Made by a program: the position numbers and the translations under genes
In this document: piece after piece, positions 9,165 to 17,927 of the stretch
Layout of the letters: every line of letters starts with the position of its first letter
How positions within the stretch are numbered: the stretch's first letter is position 1
Notes under the pieces: model-generated
What the model was told of the DNA's origin: nothing
Database searches by the model: none
Seen by the model: the letters and a program-made list of their open reading frames with translations, nothing else
NCBI RefSeq assembly: GCF_009831625.1
Contig: NZ_WUUS01000005.1
Location: 124,001-188,000 of the forward strand
DNA length: 64,000 bases
Direction of reading: 5' to 3'
Origin: Halobaculum saliterrae
Lineage (GTDB): Archaea; Halobacteriota; Halobacteria; Halobacteriales; Haloferacaceae

Positions 9165-10025
9165 GTGACCGATCCCCCCGTCGTCGGGAACCTGACGCGC
9201 GCCCGCCGAGACCCTCGCGTCCGCGGCGCCGTCGGGGTCGGCGTCCTGTTCCTCGCGGTCCAACTGCTCGCGCTCGCGGCGGCCCCGCGGCTCGCCGGCT
9301 CCGGCGTCAGCTACGGGAGCGGCGGCGACGCGCTCGTCCCGCTGGTCCTCGGTCTCGTCGTCGGCACCGTTCTCTCGTTGGCGGTGGTCCGGTACGGCGC
9401 CAGTCGCCGCCTCGTTCGCGGGGTGATGCTCGTGTCGCTCGGCGCCGCCCAGTGGTTCGCACTCTCGGCGTTTCTGGGCTCGCTCGCCGGCGCCGTCGCC
9501 GCGGCGGCGGGAACCCTCCTCGCGTGGCGCGTCCCCCGCCCGGCCGTCCGCAACGCGGTCGCGGTCGTCGGCGTCGCCGGCGGCGCCGCGCTGTTCGGCG
9601 CGAGCCTCGCCCCGGCGTACGCCGCCGGCGCGCTGGTGCTCGCGGCCGGCTACGACGCCTACGCGGTGTACGGCTCGGGCCACATGCTCGACATGGCCGA
9701 CGCGAGCGCCGACCTCCGGGTACCGTCGATGTTCGTCGTCCCGACCGACGACGGCTACGACGACGCGAACGCGACTGTCACCGGCGAGGGGACGCCCGCG
9801 GCGACGCTTCTGGGCGCGGGCGACGCGCTGTTCCCCGCGATGCTGACCGCGAGCGTCGGGGTCGGAGCGCCGGGGTCGCTCGCCGCGGCCGCGCCGCTTC
9901 TCGGGTCGCTCGTCGGTCTCGCCGCGCTCCAGGTGCTCGTCCACCGTGTCCGCGGCGTCCACGCGGGCCTGCCGTTCGTCAACGGCGGCGCGCTAGCCGG
10001 TTGGCTGGTCGTCGTCCTCGCGTGA
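9165..10025 (+). CDS. Second, divergent presenilin-like (A22) membrane protein
   Basis: This 286-residue membrane protein starts at a GTG 10 bases after the first protease. It keeps the same three landmarks: GYDAYAVYG with Asp164, GAGD with Asp220, and GLPFVNGG near the C-terminus. GAGD still fits the GxGD consensus, so the active-site pair is intact. Overall sequence is diverged from its neighbour and the loop between the Asp helices is shorter. Two adjacent A22 paralogues suggest duplication and perhaps a heterodimer or two substrate classes; both ideas are inference. Membership of the family is well supported, activity is not proven. Confidence 0.82.
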   Translation: MTDPPVVGNLTRARRDPRVRGAVGVGVLFLAVQLLALAAAPRLAGSGVSYGSGGDALVPLVLGLVVGTVLSLAVVRYGASRRLVRGVMLVSLGAAQWFALSAFLGSLAGAVAAAAGTLLAWRVPRPAVRNAVAVVGVAGGAALFGASLAPAYAAGALVLAAGYDAYAVYGSGHMLDMADASADLRVPSMFVVPTDDGYDDANATVTGEGTPAATLLGAGDALFPAMLTASVGVGAPGSLAAAAPLLGSLVGLAALQVLVHRVRGVHAGLPFVNGGALAGWLVVVLA

Positions 10026-10085
10026 CCGGGCGAGTTGGAAACGTACGCTCCGAATCGAGCCGCAGTCGGGTGATCTGCGGTCTGG

Positions 10086-10559
10086 TTATTCGGCTCCGGC
10101 GCCCGAACGAACCTTCACCGCCATCCCCGAGGAGAAGTCGCGCATCTCTGCGGCCGCCAGCTCCGCCCGACCGACGGCGAGCACGGTGTCGTCCTCGTGC
10201 ACGACGACGACCTCGTCGCGCGGGCGGACGGACTCGCCCACGTCGCCGACGAACTTCGCGAACACGTTCTTCCCGTCGCGCACGAACGGCGCCGATTCGT
10301 CGCCGACGACGACGCTGTACTCGGGGTGCGGCAGCGCCGATCGGAGCCGTCTGCCGCCCTCGATGCCGAGGGTGAATCGACCGTCCGTCAGGTACGACAC
10401 GATCCGCCCGTCGTCGCAGGTGACCTGCCGGGGGCGCCCGCTCGTCGAGCGCCGGACGGTCACGTCCTCGTCCGCCGGGAACAGCGCCTCGCCCGCGCCC
10501 GCGCCGAACTGGTAGTCCGCGACCGTCCGGAGGTCCGCGAGCGTCGCGTCGCCGCTCAT
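10086..10559 (-). CDS. PUA domain protein, translationally coupled to an NYN-domain gene
   Basis: This 157-residue protein has a C-terminal PUA RNA-binding domain from about residue 75 to 150 (VRPRDEVVVVHEDDTVLAVGRAELAA). Its N-terminal half resembles the region before the PUA domain in archaeal tRNA-modification proteins. PUA domains bind structured RNA. Its ATG at 10559 overlaps the stop of the upstream NYN gene in an ATGA arrangement, so the two are translated together. I infer an RNA processing or modification role; the exact target cannot be read from the sequence. Confidence 0.82.
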   Translation of the reverse strand: MSGDATLADLRTVADYQFGAGAGEALFPADEDVTVRRSTSGRPRQVTCDDGRIVSYLTDGRFTLGIEGGRRLRSALPHPEYSVVVGDESAPFVRDGKNVFAKFVGDVGESVRPRDEVVVVHEDDTVLAVGRAELAAAEMRDFSSGMAVKVRSGAGAE

Positions 10560-11053
10560 AACAGGAACGTCTCCTCGCGCTCGCTCATGTCGATGAAGGA
10601 GTCGGCCGCCTCCTTCAGGTCCGCCGCCGCCGACTCCTCGAAGGCGACGACCTCGACGCGGACGCCCTCGTGTCGGAGGTGCGTACACAGGCGTGAGAAG
10701 TCGGCGTCACCGGTGCACAGCACGACCGTGTCGACGTGGTCCGCGAGCGTCACGGCGTCGAGGCTGATCCCCACGTCCCAGTCGGCCTTCTTCGACCCGT
10801 CGCCGAACGTCTTGATCTCCTTGATCTTCGTCTCGAACCCGATGTCGCGCAGGGCCTCGAAGAACGTCTCCTCGTCGGGCGAGTCAGCGCGGATCACGTA
10901 CGCGATCGCCCGGGTGAGCTGCCGTCCCATCACGGCCTTCTCCAGCATCTTCGAGTAGTCGACGTTCCTGGAGTAGACGCTCTGCGCGGAGTGATAGAGG
11001 TTCTGCGAGTCGGCCAACACGGCCACCCGCTGTCCCTCGTGGATCTCGCTCAT
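10556..11053 (-). CDS. LabA-like NYN (PIN-fold) domain protein, putative ribonuclease
   Basis: The 165-residue protein matches the NYN/LabA (DUF88) family, a PIN-fold group thought to cut RNA. Acidic motifs expected at the metal site are present: VLADSQNLY near residue 14, KADWDVGISLD near residue 90, and CTGDADFSRL near residue 113. The gene overlaps the PUA gene by four bases. A nuclease-like fold coupled to an RNA-binding domain suggests a joint RNA-processing function. The start is the ATG at 11053. Confidence 0.87.
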   Translation of the reverse strand: MSEIHEGQRVAVLADSQNLYHSAQSVYSRNVDYSKMLEKAVMGRQLTRAIAYVIRADSPDEETFFEALRDIGFETKIKEIKTFGDGSKKADWDVGISLDAVTLADHVDTVVLCTGDADFSRLCTHLRHEGVRVEVVAFEESAAADLKEAADSFIDMSEREETFLL

Positions 11054-11137
11054 ACCCGGTGGGTGTCGGACCGGGCGTTTAGTCGTGTCGGGGCGCGTCG
11101 CCGACAGCTACACCATCCCCGGCGGCCATCTCCCGGT

Positions 11138-11647
11138 ATGACACTCTCACTCGAATCCCTGCCGGACCGCTTCGCCGGACTCAGCCACGAGGAGCACGTC
11201 CGCGAGGCGATCGAGTTGGCCCGGGGCGCAGCCGAGCGCGGCGACGACCCGTACGGGTCCGTGCTCGTGCACGCCGCGGACGACGAGATCGTGATGACCG
11301 AGCGCAACGCCGTCAACACGGAGGACGACGTGCGTCGACACCCGGAGCTGACGCTCGCCCACCGCGCAGCCCGGGAGTTCTCGCCCGCGCAGCGACGGGA
11401 CCTGATCATGTACACCAGCACCGAGCCGTGCCCGATGTGCGCGGGCGGCATCGCCCACGTCGGCCTCGGCGCCGTCGTCCACGCAACCTCGGCCGAGCGC
11501 GGCGCCGAACTGTACGGCTCGGACTCGTGTCTCCCCTCCGCGGAGGTGTACGAGCGCCTCGGCAGCGACGTGGTCGCCGCGGGGCCGGTGCTGGCCGACG
11601 AGGGCGACGCCGTCCACCGGGATCACGGCGGCGTCACCGACGGATAG
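11138..11647 (+). CDS. Cytidine/deoxycytidylate deaminase-superfamily nucleoside deaminase
   Basis: This 169-residue zinc deaminase has the metal-binding PCPMCAGG motif near residue 98. Its first motif reads RHPELTLAHR, so the usual HAE is HPE; the zinc His and catalytic Glu are both kept. The family hydrolytically deaminates bases or nucleosides, such as guanine, or adenosine in tRNA. Length and layout are closer to free nucleobase deaminases than to TadA, but the substrate is not certain. It is divergent from the NYN/PUA pair with 84 bases between. The ATG at 11138 gives the usual family N-terminus. Confidence 0.85.
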   Translation: MTLSLESLPDRFAGLSHEEHVREAIELARGAAERGDDPYGSVLVHAADDEIVMTERNAVNTEDDVRRHPELTLAHRAAREFSPAQRRDLIMYTSTEPCPMCAGGIAHVGLGAVVHATSAERGAELYGSDSCLPSAEVYERLGSDVVAAGPVLADEGDAVHRDHGGVTDG

Positions 11648-11798
11648 GCGGAGAGAAACCGCCAGACTCCGGCGGGAATCGGAGACGTGGGACGGACAGT
11701 GGTCGACTCGCTCGATCGCCGGAGCGGGAGTCGTCCGAGCGGGAACGATACCCGCCGAACCACGTGGTGTTTTGTCGCGCCCGGCCACAGACGACTGC

Positions 11799-12809
11799 AT
11801 GACCGAACCAACCGGCGCGTCCGACGGGGACCGCCGCGACGCCGCGCTCGTCGACGCGTTCACCACCGAGCCGCTCGCGGGCAACGTCGCGGGCGTCGTC
11901 CCCGACGCCGACGGCCTCGACGCGAACCAGATGCGGGCCATCGCGAACGAGCTGGGCGCCAGCGAGACGGCGTTCCTCCGGCCCTCGAGCGATGCCGACC
12001 GTCGGGTGCGCTACTTCTCGCCGACCGCGGAGGTCGACCTGTGCGGCCACGCGACGATCGCCTCCCACGCTCGCCTGTTCGAGACGGGCGCGATCGACGC
12101 GGGGACGCACTCGCTGGAGACGAACGTCGGCGTCATCGAGATCGAGGTGACCGAGGAGGGCCGGGTGTGGATGACGCAGAACCCGCCGGCGGTGTTCGAG
12201 GTCGAGGTCGACTACGACCGGCTCGGCGACGTGCTCGGCGTCGACAGCGAGTCGTTCCGCGACGTGGGCGCCGAACTCCCCGTCGCGTACGCCTCCTCGG
12301 GGCTGCCGTTCCTCGTCGTCCCGGTGAACTTCCTCGAGCACGTCGGCGACATGACGCCGGACTTCGACGCCGTCGAGGCGCTCGCGGACGAGCACGACGT
12401 CGCCGGCGTGTACGCGTTCACGTTCGACGCCCTCGGCCCCGACTCCACGGCCCACGGTCGGTGTTTCGTTCCCGGCCTCGGCATCGACGAGGACCCCGTG
12501 ACCGGAACCGCGAGCGGCGCCTGCGGCGCCTACCTCGACCACTTCGCCGCGTTCAGCGGCGGCGACACCGACGGCGTTCCGGGGTCGGATGCCGGCACGA
12601 CCGGCGACGGAGGCGCCGGCGGCGACGACGGAACGCCCGAGGAACTGGTCTTCGAGCAGGGCCACTACGTCGATCGCCCGGGACGGGTTCACGTACGTCC
12701 CGGCGCCGGCGACGGCGGCGCGCCGGTCGTCGGCGGCGACACCGTGACCGCGTTCGAGGGCGAGATCCGGGTTCCCGAGAGCGACGACGACGAGATCATC
12801 GAAGTCTGA
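11799..12809 (+). CDS. PhzF family isomerase/epimerase-like protein
   Basis: The 336-residue protein has the duplicated PhzF fold (diaminopimelate-epimerase-like). Characteristic stretches are FTTEPLAGNVAGVV at the N-terminus, GASETAFL, RYFSPTAEVDLCGHATIAS, and GIDEDPVTGTASGACGAYL in the second half. PhzF isomerises a phenazine precursor; most homologues have unknown substrates. A glycine/aspartate-rich insert lies at about residues 257-282 (SGGDTDGVPGSDAG), probably a surface loop. The ATG at 11799 is preferred to an upstream in-frame start because it leads directly into the conserved N-terminus. Confidence 0.9.
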   Translation: MTEPTGASDGDRRDAALVDAFTTEPLAGNVAGVVPDADGLDANQMRAIANELGASETAFLRPSSDADRRVRYFSPTAEVDLCGHATIASHARLFETGAIDAGTHSLETNVGVIEIEVTEEGRVWMTQNPPAVFEVEVDYDRLGDVLGVDSESFRDVGAELPVAYASSGLPFLVVPVNFLEHVGDMTPDFDAVEALADEHDVAGVYAFTFDALGPDSTAHGRCFVPGLGIDEDPVTGTASGACGAYLDHFAAFSGGDTDGVPGSDAGTTGDGGAGGDDGTPEELVFEQGHYVDRPGRVHVRPGAGDGGAPVVGGDTVTAFEGEIRVPESDDDEIIEV

Positions 12810-12860
12810 CGTTCCGCTCCGATTCCGGCTGCCGTCTTGCGATCATCTCGAAGATCGGCG

Positions 12861-12865
12861 TTTTT
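12861..12865 (+). terminator. T5 run after the PhzF gene
   Basis: A TTTTT run lies about 50 bases after the stop codon and before the end of a convergent gene. Archaeal termination commonly uses such short T runs. No stable hairpin precedes it. Confidence 0.35.
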
Positions 12866-12901
12866 GAGAGACCCGGGTGAAGAAATCTTGGCTCGGAACT
12901 G

Positions 12902-13426
12902 TCACTGCTGTGCCGCGTCCAGCGCCTCCTCGGGGGACAAGTCGGGCGCCTCCCGCGGGTTCTCGTCGAGGTACGCCTCGGCCTCGGCGATCGTCGCCTC
13001 GTTCTCCAGGCCGTACGAGCGCGCGGTCGCCCCGTCAGCGCTGGCGTCGACGACCTCGGGAACGTCGGTCCGTTCCTCCGCGTCCTCGCCGACGTGGCGG
13101 CGAACGATCACCGCGGCCGTGACGACCGCGAGGACGGCGCCGACCGCGATCCCGAGCGTGCCCGCGAGCAACCAGCCCGCGGCGGGCAATCCGACCGCCG
13201 CGATCGGGACGAGCGCGAGCACGAGGCGGCGACGGGAGCGCGCCCGACGTTCGTACGTCGTCACGATCGCGGAGCCGGCGCCGGCGGGGACGGCGCGGCG
13301 GACAGGCTCGGGTTCCTCCTCGTACCGGAGCACGTCCCAGCGGTCGGCGGCCGCCGCCGCGAGGTACGGCTCCTCGGGCCGTTCGTCCGCGGCGGCTCCG
13401 GTTTCGGTTCCGGGGGGATCGCTCAC
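12902..13426 (-). CDS. Haloarchaeal membrane protein with two transmembrane helices, function unknown
   Basis: This 174-residue protein has a polar acidic N-terminal part (about 1-65), two hydrophobic helices at about 67-107, and an acidic C-terminal tail. The RARSRRR cluster before the first helix suggests that the N-terminus is cytoplasmic. The start is the GTG at 13426, with a TATA-like GGTTTTCG about 25-30 bases upstream. I do not recognise the family. It is convergent with the PhzF gene and divergent from ppsA. Confidence 0.75.
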   Translation of the reverse strand: MSDPPGTETGAAADERPEEPYLAAAAADRWDVLRYEEEPEPVRRAVPAGAGSAIVTTYERRARSRRRLVLALVPIAAVGLPAAGWLLAGTLGIAVGAVLAVVTAAVIVRRHVGEDAEERTDVPEVVDASADGATARSYGLENEATIAEAEAYLDENPREAPDLSPEEALDAAQQ

Positions 13427-13430
13427 ACAT

Positions 13431-13443
13431 CGTCTCGGAGACG
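13431..13443. promoter_or_regulatory. Palindrome at the start site of the two-helix membrane-protein gene
   Basis: CGTCTC and GAGACG flank a single G, between the TATA-like element and the GTG start at 13426. A repressor binding here would block initiation. This is inferred from position only. Confidence 0.35.
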
Positions 13444-13547
13444 AACCGTCGAAAACCCCGCGATTCGTGCGGAGCAGACGGCGGCGGTCCGGGCGGGACG
13501 CCGACAGATCGGGACGTCGACCAGACGCCGATAACTCCGTCTAGAGG

Positions 13548-13563
13548 TACTCATAACCGAGTA
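13548..13563 (+). promoter_or_regulatory. TrmB-type operator (TACT-N7-GAGTA) upstream of ppsA
   Basis: The sequence TACTCATAACCGAGTA matches exactly the TACT-N7/8-GAGTA motif described for the sugar-responsive regulator TrmB of Halobacterium salinarum, which controls gluconeogenic genes including ppsA. It ends 68 bases before the ATG. A TATA-like GATACC lies near 13590-13595, about 27 bases downstream of the site. An upstream position relative to the TATA box fits activation in low sugar. Confidence 0.75.
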
Positions 13564-13630
13564 TAGACTTCCACACCGTTGCGTCGGTCGATACCTTCTT
13601 GGTCCCGTCCTCGGTCCCTTCAGACACGAA

Positions 13631-15973
13631 ATGGCTGTACTTTGGCTGGACGACGTTTCCGCCGACGACCTGGACACCGTCGGCGGGAAGGGCGCCTCGT
13701 TGGGGGAGCTGACCGCCGCCGGCCTGCCGGTTCCGCCGGGGTTCGTGGTGACCGCGGGCACCTACCGGACGTTCATCGAGGAGGCGGGCATCGACGAGGA
13801 GCTGTTCGCCGCCATGGACATCGACCCCGAGGACTCCGCGGCGCTGCGCGAGGCCGAGGAGACCGCCAGGGACCTCATTCTCGGGACGGAGTTGCCCGAG
13901 TCGGTGCGCGAGGAGATCCTCGACGCCTACCGGACGATGGGCGACGACGGCGACGAGGCGTTCGTCGCGGTCCGCTCGTCGGCGACGGCGGAGGACCTCC
14001 CCGACGCCTCCTTCGCGGGCCAACAGGAGACGTTCCTCAACGTCCGCGAGGAGGCCCTGCTGGAGCGCGTGAAGGAGTGCTGGGCGTCGCTGTTCTCCCA
14101 GCGCGCCATCTACTACCGGCAGCGGCAGGGGTTCCCACACTCGGAGGTCGACATCGCGGTCGTCGTCCAGCGGATGGTCGACGCAGAGAAGTCCGGCGTG
14201 ATGTTCACCTCCCACCCCTCGACGGGCGAGCCCGAGATCATCATCGAGGCCGCGTGGGGGCTCGGCGAGGCCGTCGTCTCCGGCTCCGTCTCCCCGGACA
14301 ACTACGTGGTCGACCGTGAGACCGCGACGGTCGACGAGGTCACCGTCGCGGACAAGAAGATCCTGATGGAGAAGGACCCCGAGACGGGCGAGACGGTCAC
14401 GCGCGACGTGCCCGAGGACCGGCGCGAGGCCCGGGTGCTCTCAGACGGGGAGATCGAGCGGCTCGTCGAGCTCGGCCGACGGGTCGAGGACCACTACGGG
14501 AACCCGCAGGACGTGGAGTGGGCCGTCTACGACGGGGAGGTGTACATGCTCCAGTCGCGCCCGATCACGACCATCTCCGACTCGGCCGACGGGGCTGGAA
14601 CGACCCCGTCGAGCACGGAGCGGGCGGCCGCGGCGACCGACGCCATCGACGCCGACGGGTCGGGCACAGGGGCGAAGGCGGGCGGCGGCACGGAGGACGA
14701 CGACGTGCTCTTCCGCGGCCTCGGCGCCTCCCCGGGCATCGTCTCCGGCGAGGTCCGGATCGTCACGAAGCTCGACCACCTCGATCAGGTCGCCGAGGGC
14801 GACATCATCGTCACCGAGATGACGATGCCGGACATGGTGCCCGCGATGAAGCGCGCCGTCGGGATCGTCACCGACGAGGGCGGCATGACCAGCCACGCCG
14901 CCATCGTCTCCCGGGAACTCGGCGTGCCGGCGGTCGTCGGCACCGGCTCGGCGACGAGCGCGCTCTCGGACGGGCAGGTCGTCACCATCGACGGCGACAA
15001 GGGGACGATCCGCCAGGGGCGCGCGACCCAGGAGGAGGAGGAGTACGAACCCGTCGAGGCGGTCCGCCCCGAGACGCCGGTCAAGCCGATGACCGCTACG
15101 GAGGTGAAGGTGAACGTCTCCATCCCCGAGGCCGCCGAGCGAGCGGCCGCGACCGGCGCCGACGGCGTCGGCCTGCTGCGGATCGAGCACATGGTGCTGT
15201 CGCTGGGGGTCACCCCCGAGAAGTACATCGCCGACAACGGCGCCGACGCGTACGTCGAGGAGCTCGTCGACGGCATCCGCGAGGTCGCCGAGGAGTTCTA
15301 CCCGCGACCCGTCCGCGCGCGGACGCTCGACGCGCCCACCGACGAGTTCCGCGAGCTCGAGGGCGGCGAGGGCGAGCCGAACGAACACAACCCGATGATG
15401 GGGTGGCGGGGGATCCGCCGCTCGCTCGACAAGACGGACGTGTTCCGGCAGGAGCTGACGGCGTTCAAGCGCCTCTACGAGATGGGGTACGACAACGTCG
15501 AGCTGATGCTCCCGCTGGTGAACGACGCCGCGGACGTGGAGGCCGCCAAGCGCCACATGGAGGCCGTCGGCATCGACCCCGTGAAGCGCCGCTGGGGCGT
15601 GATGATCGAGACGCCCGCGAGCGCGCTCGCCATCGAGGAGCTGGCCGAGTGCGGCATCGACTTCGCCTCCTTCGGCACGAACGACCTCACGCAGTACACG
15701 CTCGCGGTCGACCGCAACAACAGCAACGTCGCCGACCGGTTCGACGAGCTCCACCCGACGGTGCTCACGCTCATCGGCGACGTGATCGAGACGTGTCGCG
15801 AGCTCGACGTGGACACGAGCATCTGCGGGCAGGCCGGCTCGAAGCCGGAGATGGTCGACTTCCTCGTCGAGGAGGGCGTCACCAGCATCTCCGCGAACAT
15901 CGACGCCGTCCGCGACGTGCAACACGAGGTCAAGCGCACCGAGCAGAAGCTGATCCTCGACGACGTGCGCTGA
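13631..15973 (+). CDS. ppsA: Phosphoenolpyruvate synthase
   Basis: PpsA makes phosphoenolpyruvate from pyruvate and ATP, the entry step of gluconeogenesis. At 780 residues it has the usual length. The N-terminal ATP-binding domain begins [10 protein letters not shown] and contains [17 protein letters not shown]. The swivelling domain carries the phosphorylated His422 in [14 protein letters not shown]. The C-terminal TIM barrel has [30 protein letters not shown] and [11 protein letters not shown] short Ala/Thr/Gly-rich insert at about residues 318-355 links the first two domains. A TrmB-type site upstream suggests control by sugar supply. The gene appears monocistronic. Confidence 0.97.
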   Translation: MAVLWLDDVSADDLDTVGGKGASLGELTAAGLPVPPGFVVTAGTYRTFIEEAGIDEELFAAMDIDPEDSAALREAEETARDLILGTELPESVREEILDAYRTMGDDGDEAFVAVRSSATAEDLPDASFAGQQETFLNVREEALLERVKECWASLFSQRAIYYRQRQGFPHSEVDIAVVVQRMVDAEKSGVMFTSHPSTGEPEIIIEAAWGLGEAVVSGSVSPDNYVVDRETATVDEVTVADKKILMEKDPETGETVTRDVPEDRREARVLSDGEIERLVELGRRVEDHYGNPQDVEWAVYDGEVYMLQSRPITTISDSADGAGTTPSSTERAAAATDAIDADGSGTGAKAGGGTEDDDVLFRGLGASPGIVSGEVRIVTKLDHLDQVAEGDIIVTEMTMPDMVPAMKRAVGIVTDEGGMTSHAAIVSRELGVPAVVGTGSATSALSDGQVVTIDGDKGTIRQGRATQEEEEYEPVEAVRPETPVKPMTATEVKVNVSIPEAAERAAATGADGVGLLRIEHMVLSLGVTPEKYIADNGADAYVEELVDGIREVAEEFYPRPVRARTLDAPTDEFRELEGGEGEPNEHNPMMGWRGIRRSLDKTDVFRQELTAFKRLYEMGYDNVELMLPLVNDAADVEAAKRHMEAVGIDPVKRRWGVMIETPASALAIEELAECGIDFASFGTNDLTQYTLAVDRNNSNVADRFDELHPTVLTLIGDVIETCRELDVDTSICGQAGSKPEMVDFLVEEGVTSISANIDAVRDVQHEVKRTEQKLILDDVR

Positions 15974-16040
15974 CCGGTTCCGGGACGCCCCGCACCCGAA
16001 AGCGCAACCCCTAACTCTCGCACCCACCGTCTTCGGGGCA

Positions 16041-17138
16041 ATGCAGCCGTCCGCCGCCGAGCGCCGCCCCCAGTCGTTCGACCGCGTGCTCTCCTCGATG
16101 TGCACGGAGCCGCATCCCGCGGCGCGGCGGGCCGCTGAGCGCTTCCTCGCGTCCAACCCCGGCGACCCGGCGACCTACGGGACGATCGCCGAACTGGAGC
16201 GCGAGGCCGTCGGCGCGCTCGCGGAGATAACCGGACTCACGGACGCCGGGGGAGCCGCCGATTTCGACAGCTCGTCACACGGCTACGTCACCGCAGGCGG
16301 CACCGAGTCCAACATCCAGGCAGTACGCTCGGCACGGGAGCGCGCCGACACCGACGACCCGATCGTCGTCGCCCCCGAGTCGGCCCACTTCAGCTTCCAC
16401 AAGGCGGCGTCGGTGCTCGACGTGGAGCTTCGAACCGTCCCGACCGACGGGGACGGCCGCGCCGACGTGGACGCCGTCGCCGCCGCGCTCGACGACGACG
16501 CGGCACTGGTCGTCGCCGTCGCGGGGTCCACGGAGTACGGCCGCGTCGACCCGATCCCAGCGCTCGCGGACCTGGCGGTCGACGCGGGGGTTCCGCTCCA
16601 CGTCGACGCCGCGTGGGGCGGCTTCCACCTCCCCTTCTCGGGCCACGACTGGGCGTTCGCCGTCGACGGCGTCGAGACGGTGACGATCGACCCCCACAAG
16701 GTCGGCCGCGCGGCGGTGCCGGCTGGGGGGCTACTCGCGCGCGACCCGGCGGCGTTGGACGCGCTCGGGATCGAGACGCCGTATCTGGAGACCGCCTCGC
16801 AGGCGAGCCTCACCGGCACCCGATCGGGCGCCGGCGTCGCCAGCGCGGCCGCGGCCGCGGACGCGCTGTGGCCCGACGGCTATCGCCGCGAGCACGAACG
16901 CGCGAGCGACCTGGCCGCGTGGTTCGCGGACGAACTGCGCGGCCGCGGGATCGCGGTCGTCGAGCCGGAGCTTCCGCTCGTCGCGTTCGACCTCCCCCGA
17001 CCCACGTTCGAGTCCCTCCGCGAGCGCGGCTGGCGCCTCTCGCGCACCGGCGCCGGCGAGGCCCGCGTGGTGGTCATGCCCCACGTCACCCGGGAGTCGC
17101 TGTCGGCGTTTCTCGACGACCTCGACGAGCGACGGTAG
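16041..17138 (+). CDS. mfnA: L-tyrosine/L-aspartate decarboxylase MfnA
   Basis: This 365-residue pyridoxal-phosphate enzyme belongs to group II decarboxylases. The PLP-binding lysine is Lys220 in [16 protein letters not shown] just before it is the typical cofactor aspartate motif, and [11 protein letters not shown] lies near residue 80. In methanogens MfnA makes tyramine for methanofuran. In halophiles, which lack methanofuran, the likely job is aspartate to beta-alanine for pantothenate and CoA. It begins 67 bases after ppsA and could share its transcript or have its own promoter. Confidence 0.9.
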   Translation: MQPSAAERRPQSFDRVLSSMCTEPHPAARRAAERFLASNPGDPATYGTIAELEREAVGALAEITGLTDAGGAADFDSSSHGYVTAGGTESNIQAVRSARERADTDDPIVVAPESAHFSFHKAASVLDVELRTVPTDGDGRADVDAVAAALDDDAALVVAVAGSTEYGRVDPIPALADLAVDAGVPLHVDAAWGGFHLPFSGHDWAFAVDGVETVTIDPHKVGRAAVPAGGLLARDPAALDALGIETPYLETASQASLTGTRSGAGVASAAAAADALWPDGYRREHERASDLAAWFADELRGRGIAVVEPELPLVAFDLPRPTFESLRERGWRLSRTGAGEARVVVMPHVTRESLSAFLDDLDERR

Positions 17139-17213
17139 ATCGGTCGGGTCCTCCCGGATCGGCCTTCGCCGGGAACCACCGAACTTATTCTCCGCTGTCC
17201 CTCCGGTTCGAAC

Positions 17214-17888
17214 GTGCTCCCGGTCCCCGCCCCCGCCGCGCTGGCGACGCCGACGACGGTCGACGCCGTCGCCACGGCGGCGTCCGTCGGACTGCTCCCG
17301 CTCGGCGACGCGATCTCCCCCCTCGGCGCCGCGGTCCCGCTGGCGAGCGAGCCGTCGTGGTGGCCCGACTTCGGGTGGCTCACGCGGCTCGTGGAGACCG
17401 CGACCGGCTGGACCGGGCTGGGGATCATCTTCGTCTACTCGTTCCTCATCGCGTTCGCGCTCCCGGGCGTGAGCGAGGTCGTCCTTCTCGCGCCCTTGGA
17501 TCTGGGGCTCCCAACGTGGGCGAAACTCTCCGTGATCATGCTCGTCTCCGGGCTCGGGAAGGCCGCCGGCTCCGTGTTCGCGTTCCACATCGGGCAGGAG
17601 GCGAAGCAGTCCGGACCCATCATCAGGTGGCTTCGGCGCTCCCGCTTCGACGTGATCGAGTGGTCCGAGAGCACGACCGCGGAGCTGGCGCGTCGGTACG
17701 GCTACGCGGGGCTCGCGATCGCGCTGTCGGTGCCGTTCTTCCCGGACACGATCTCGATCTACGCGTTCGCCGTGCTCGAACGCGACTACTGGCGGTTCGC
17801 GCTCGCGACGTTCGTCGGCAGCGTCGGCCGACTGCTCGTCACGCTCGGCCTGTTCGGCGCCGGCTCGCTGACGCTCGGCCTGTTCTGA
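17214..17888 (+). CDS. VTT/SNARE-associated (YqaA/DedA-type) membrane protein
   Basis: The protein has 224 residues and four or more hydrophobic segments. The VTT-family core is visible from about residue 70: PGVSEVVLLAPLDLG, then GLGKAAGSVFAFHIGQ, and a re-entrant-type PFFPDTISIYAFAVLERDYWRF near residue 180. VTT proteins are integral membrane proteins, and some members scramble or carry lipids; the substrate here is unknown. The GTG at 17214 lies about 27-30 bases after a TATA-like CTTATT, consistent with a leaderless start. Confidence 0.8.
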   Translation: MLPVPAPAALATPTTVDAVATAASVGLLPLGDAISPLGAAVPLASEPSWWPDFGWLTRLVETATGWTGLGIIFVYSFLIAFALPGVSEVVLLAPLDLGLPTWAKLSVIMLVSGLGKAAGSVFAFHIGQEAKQSGPIIRWLRRSRFDVIEWSESTTAELARRYGYAGLAIALSVPFFPDTISIYAFAVLERDYWRFALATFVGSVGRLLVTLGLFGAGSLTLGLF

Positions 17889-17927
17889 CTCGGCGAGTCG
17901 TCCGGCGCGATCCACGCCGCCGGCGAC

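Noticed and set aside
14441-16156. 571-codon frame opposite ppsA
   Set aside because: It lies on the antisense strand of a fully conserved enzyme gene and has no domain or promoter.
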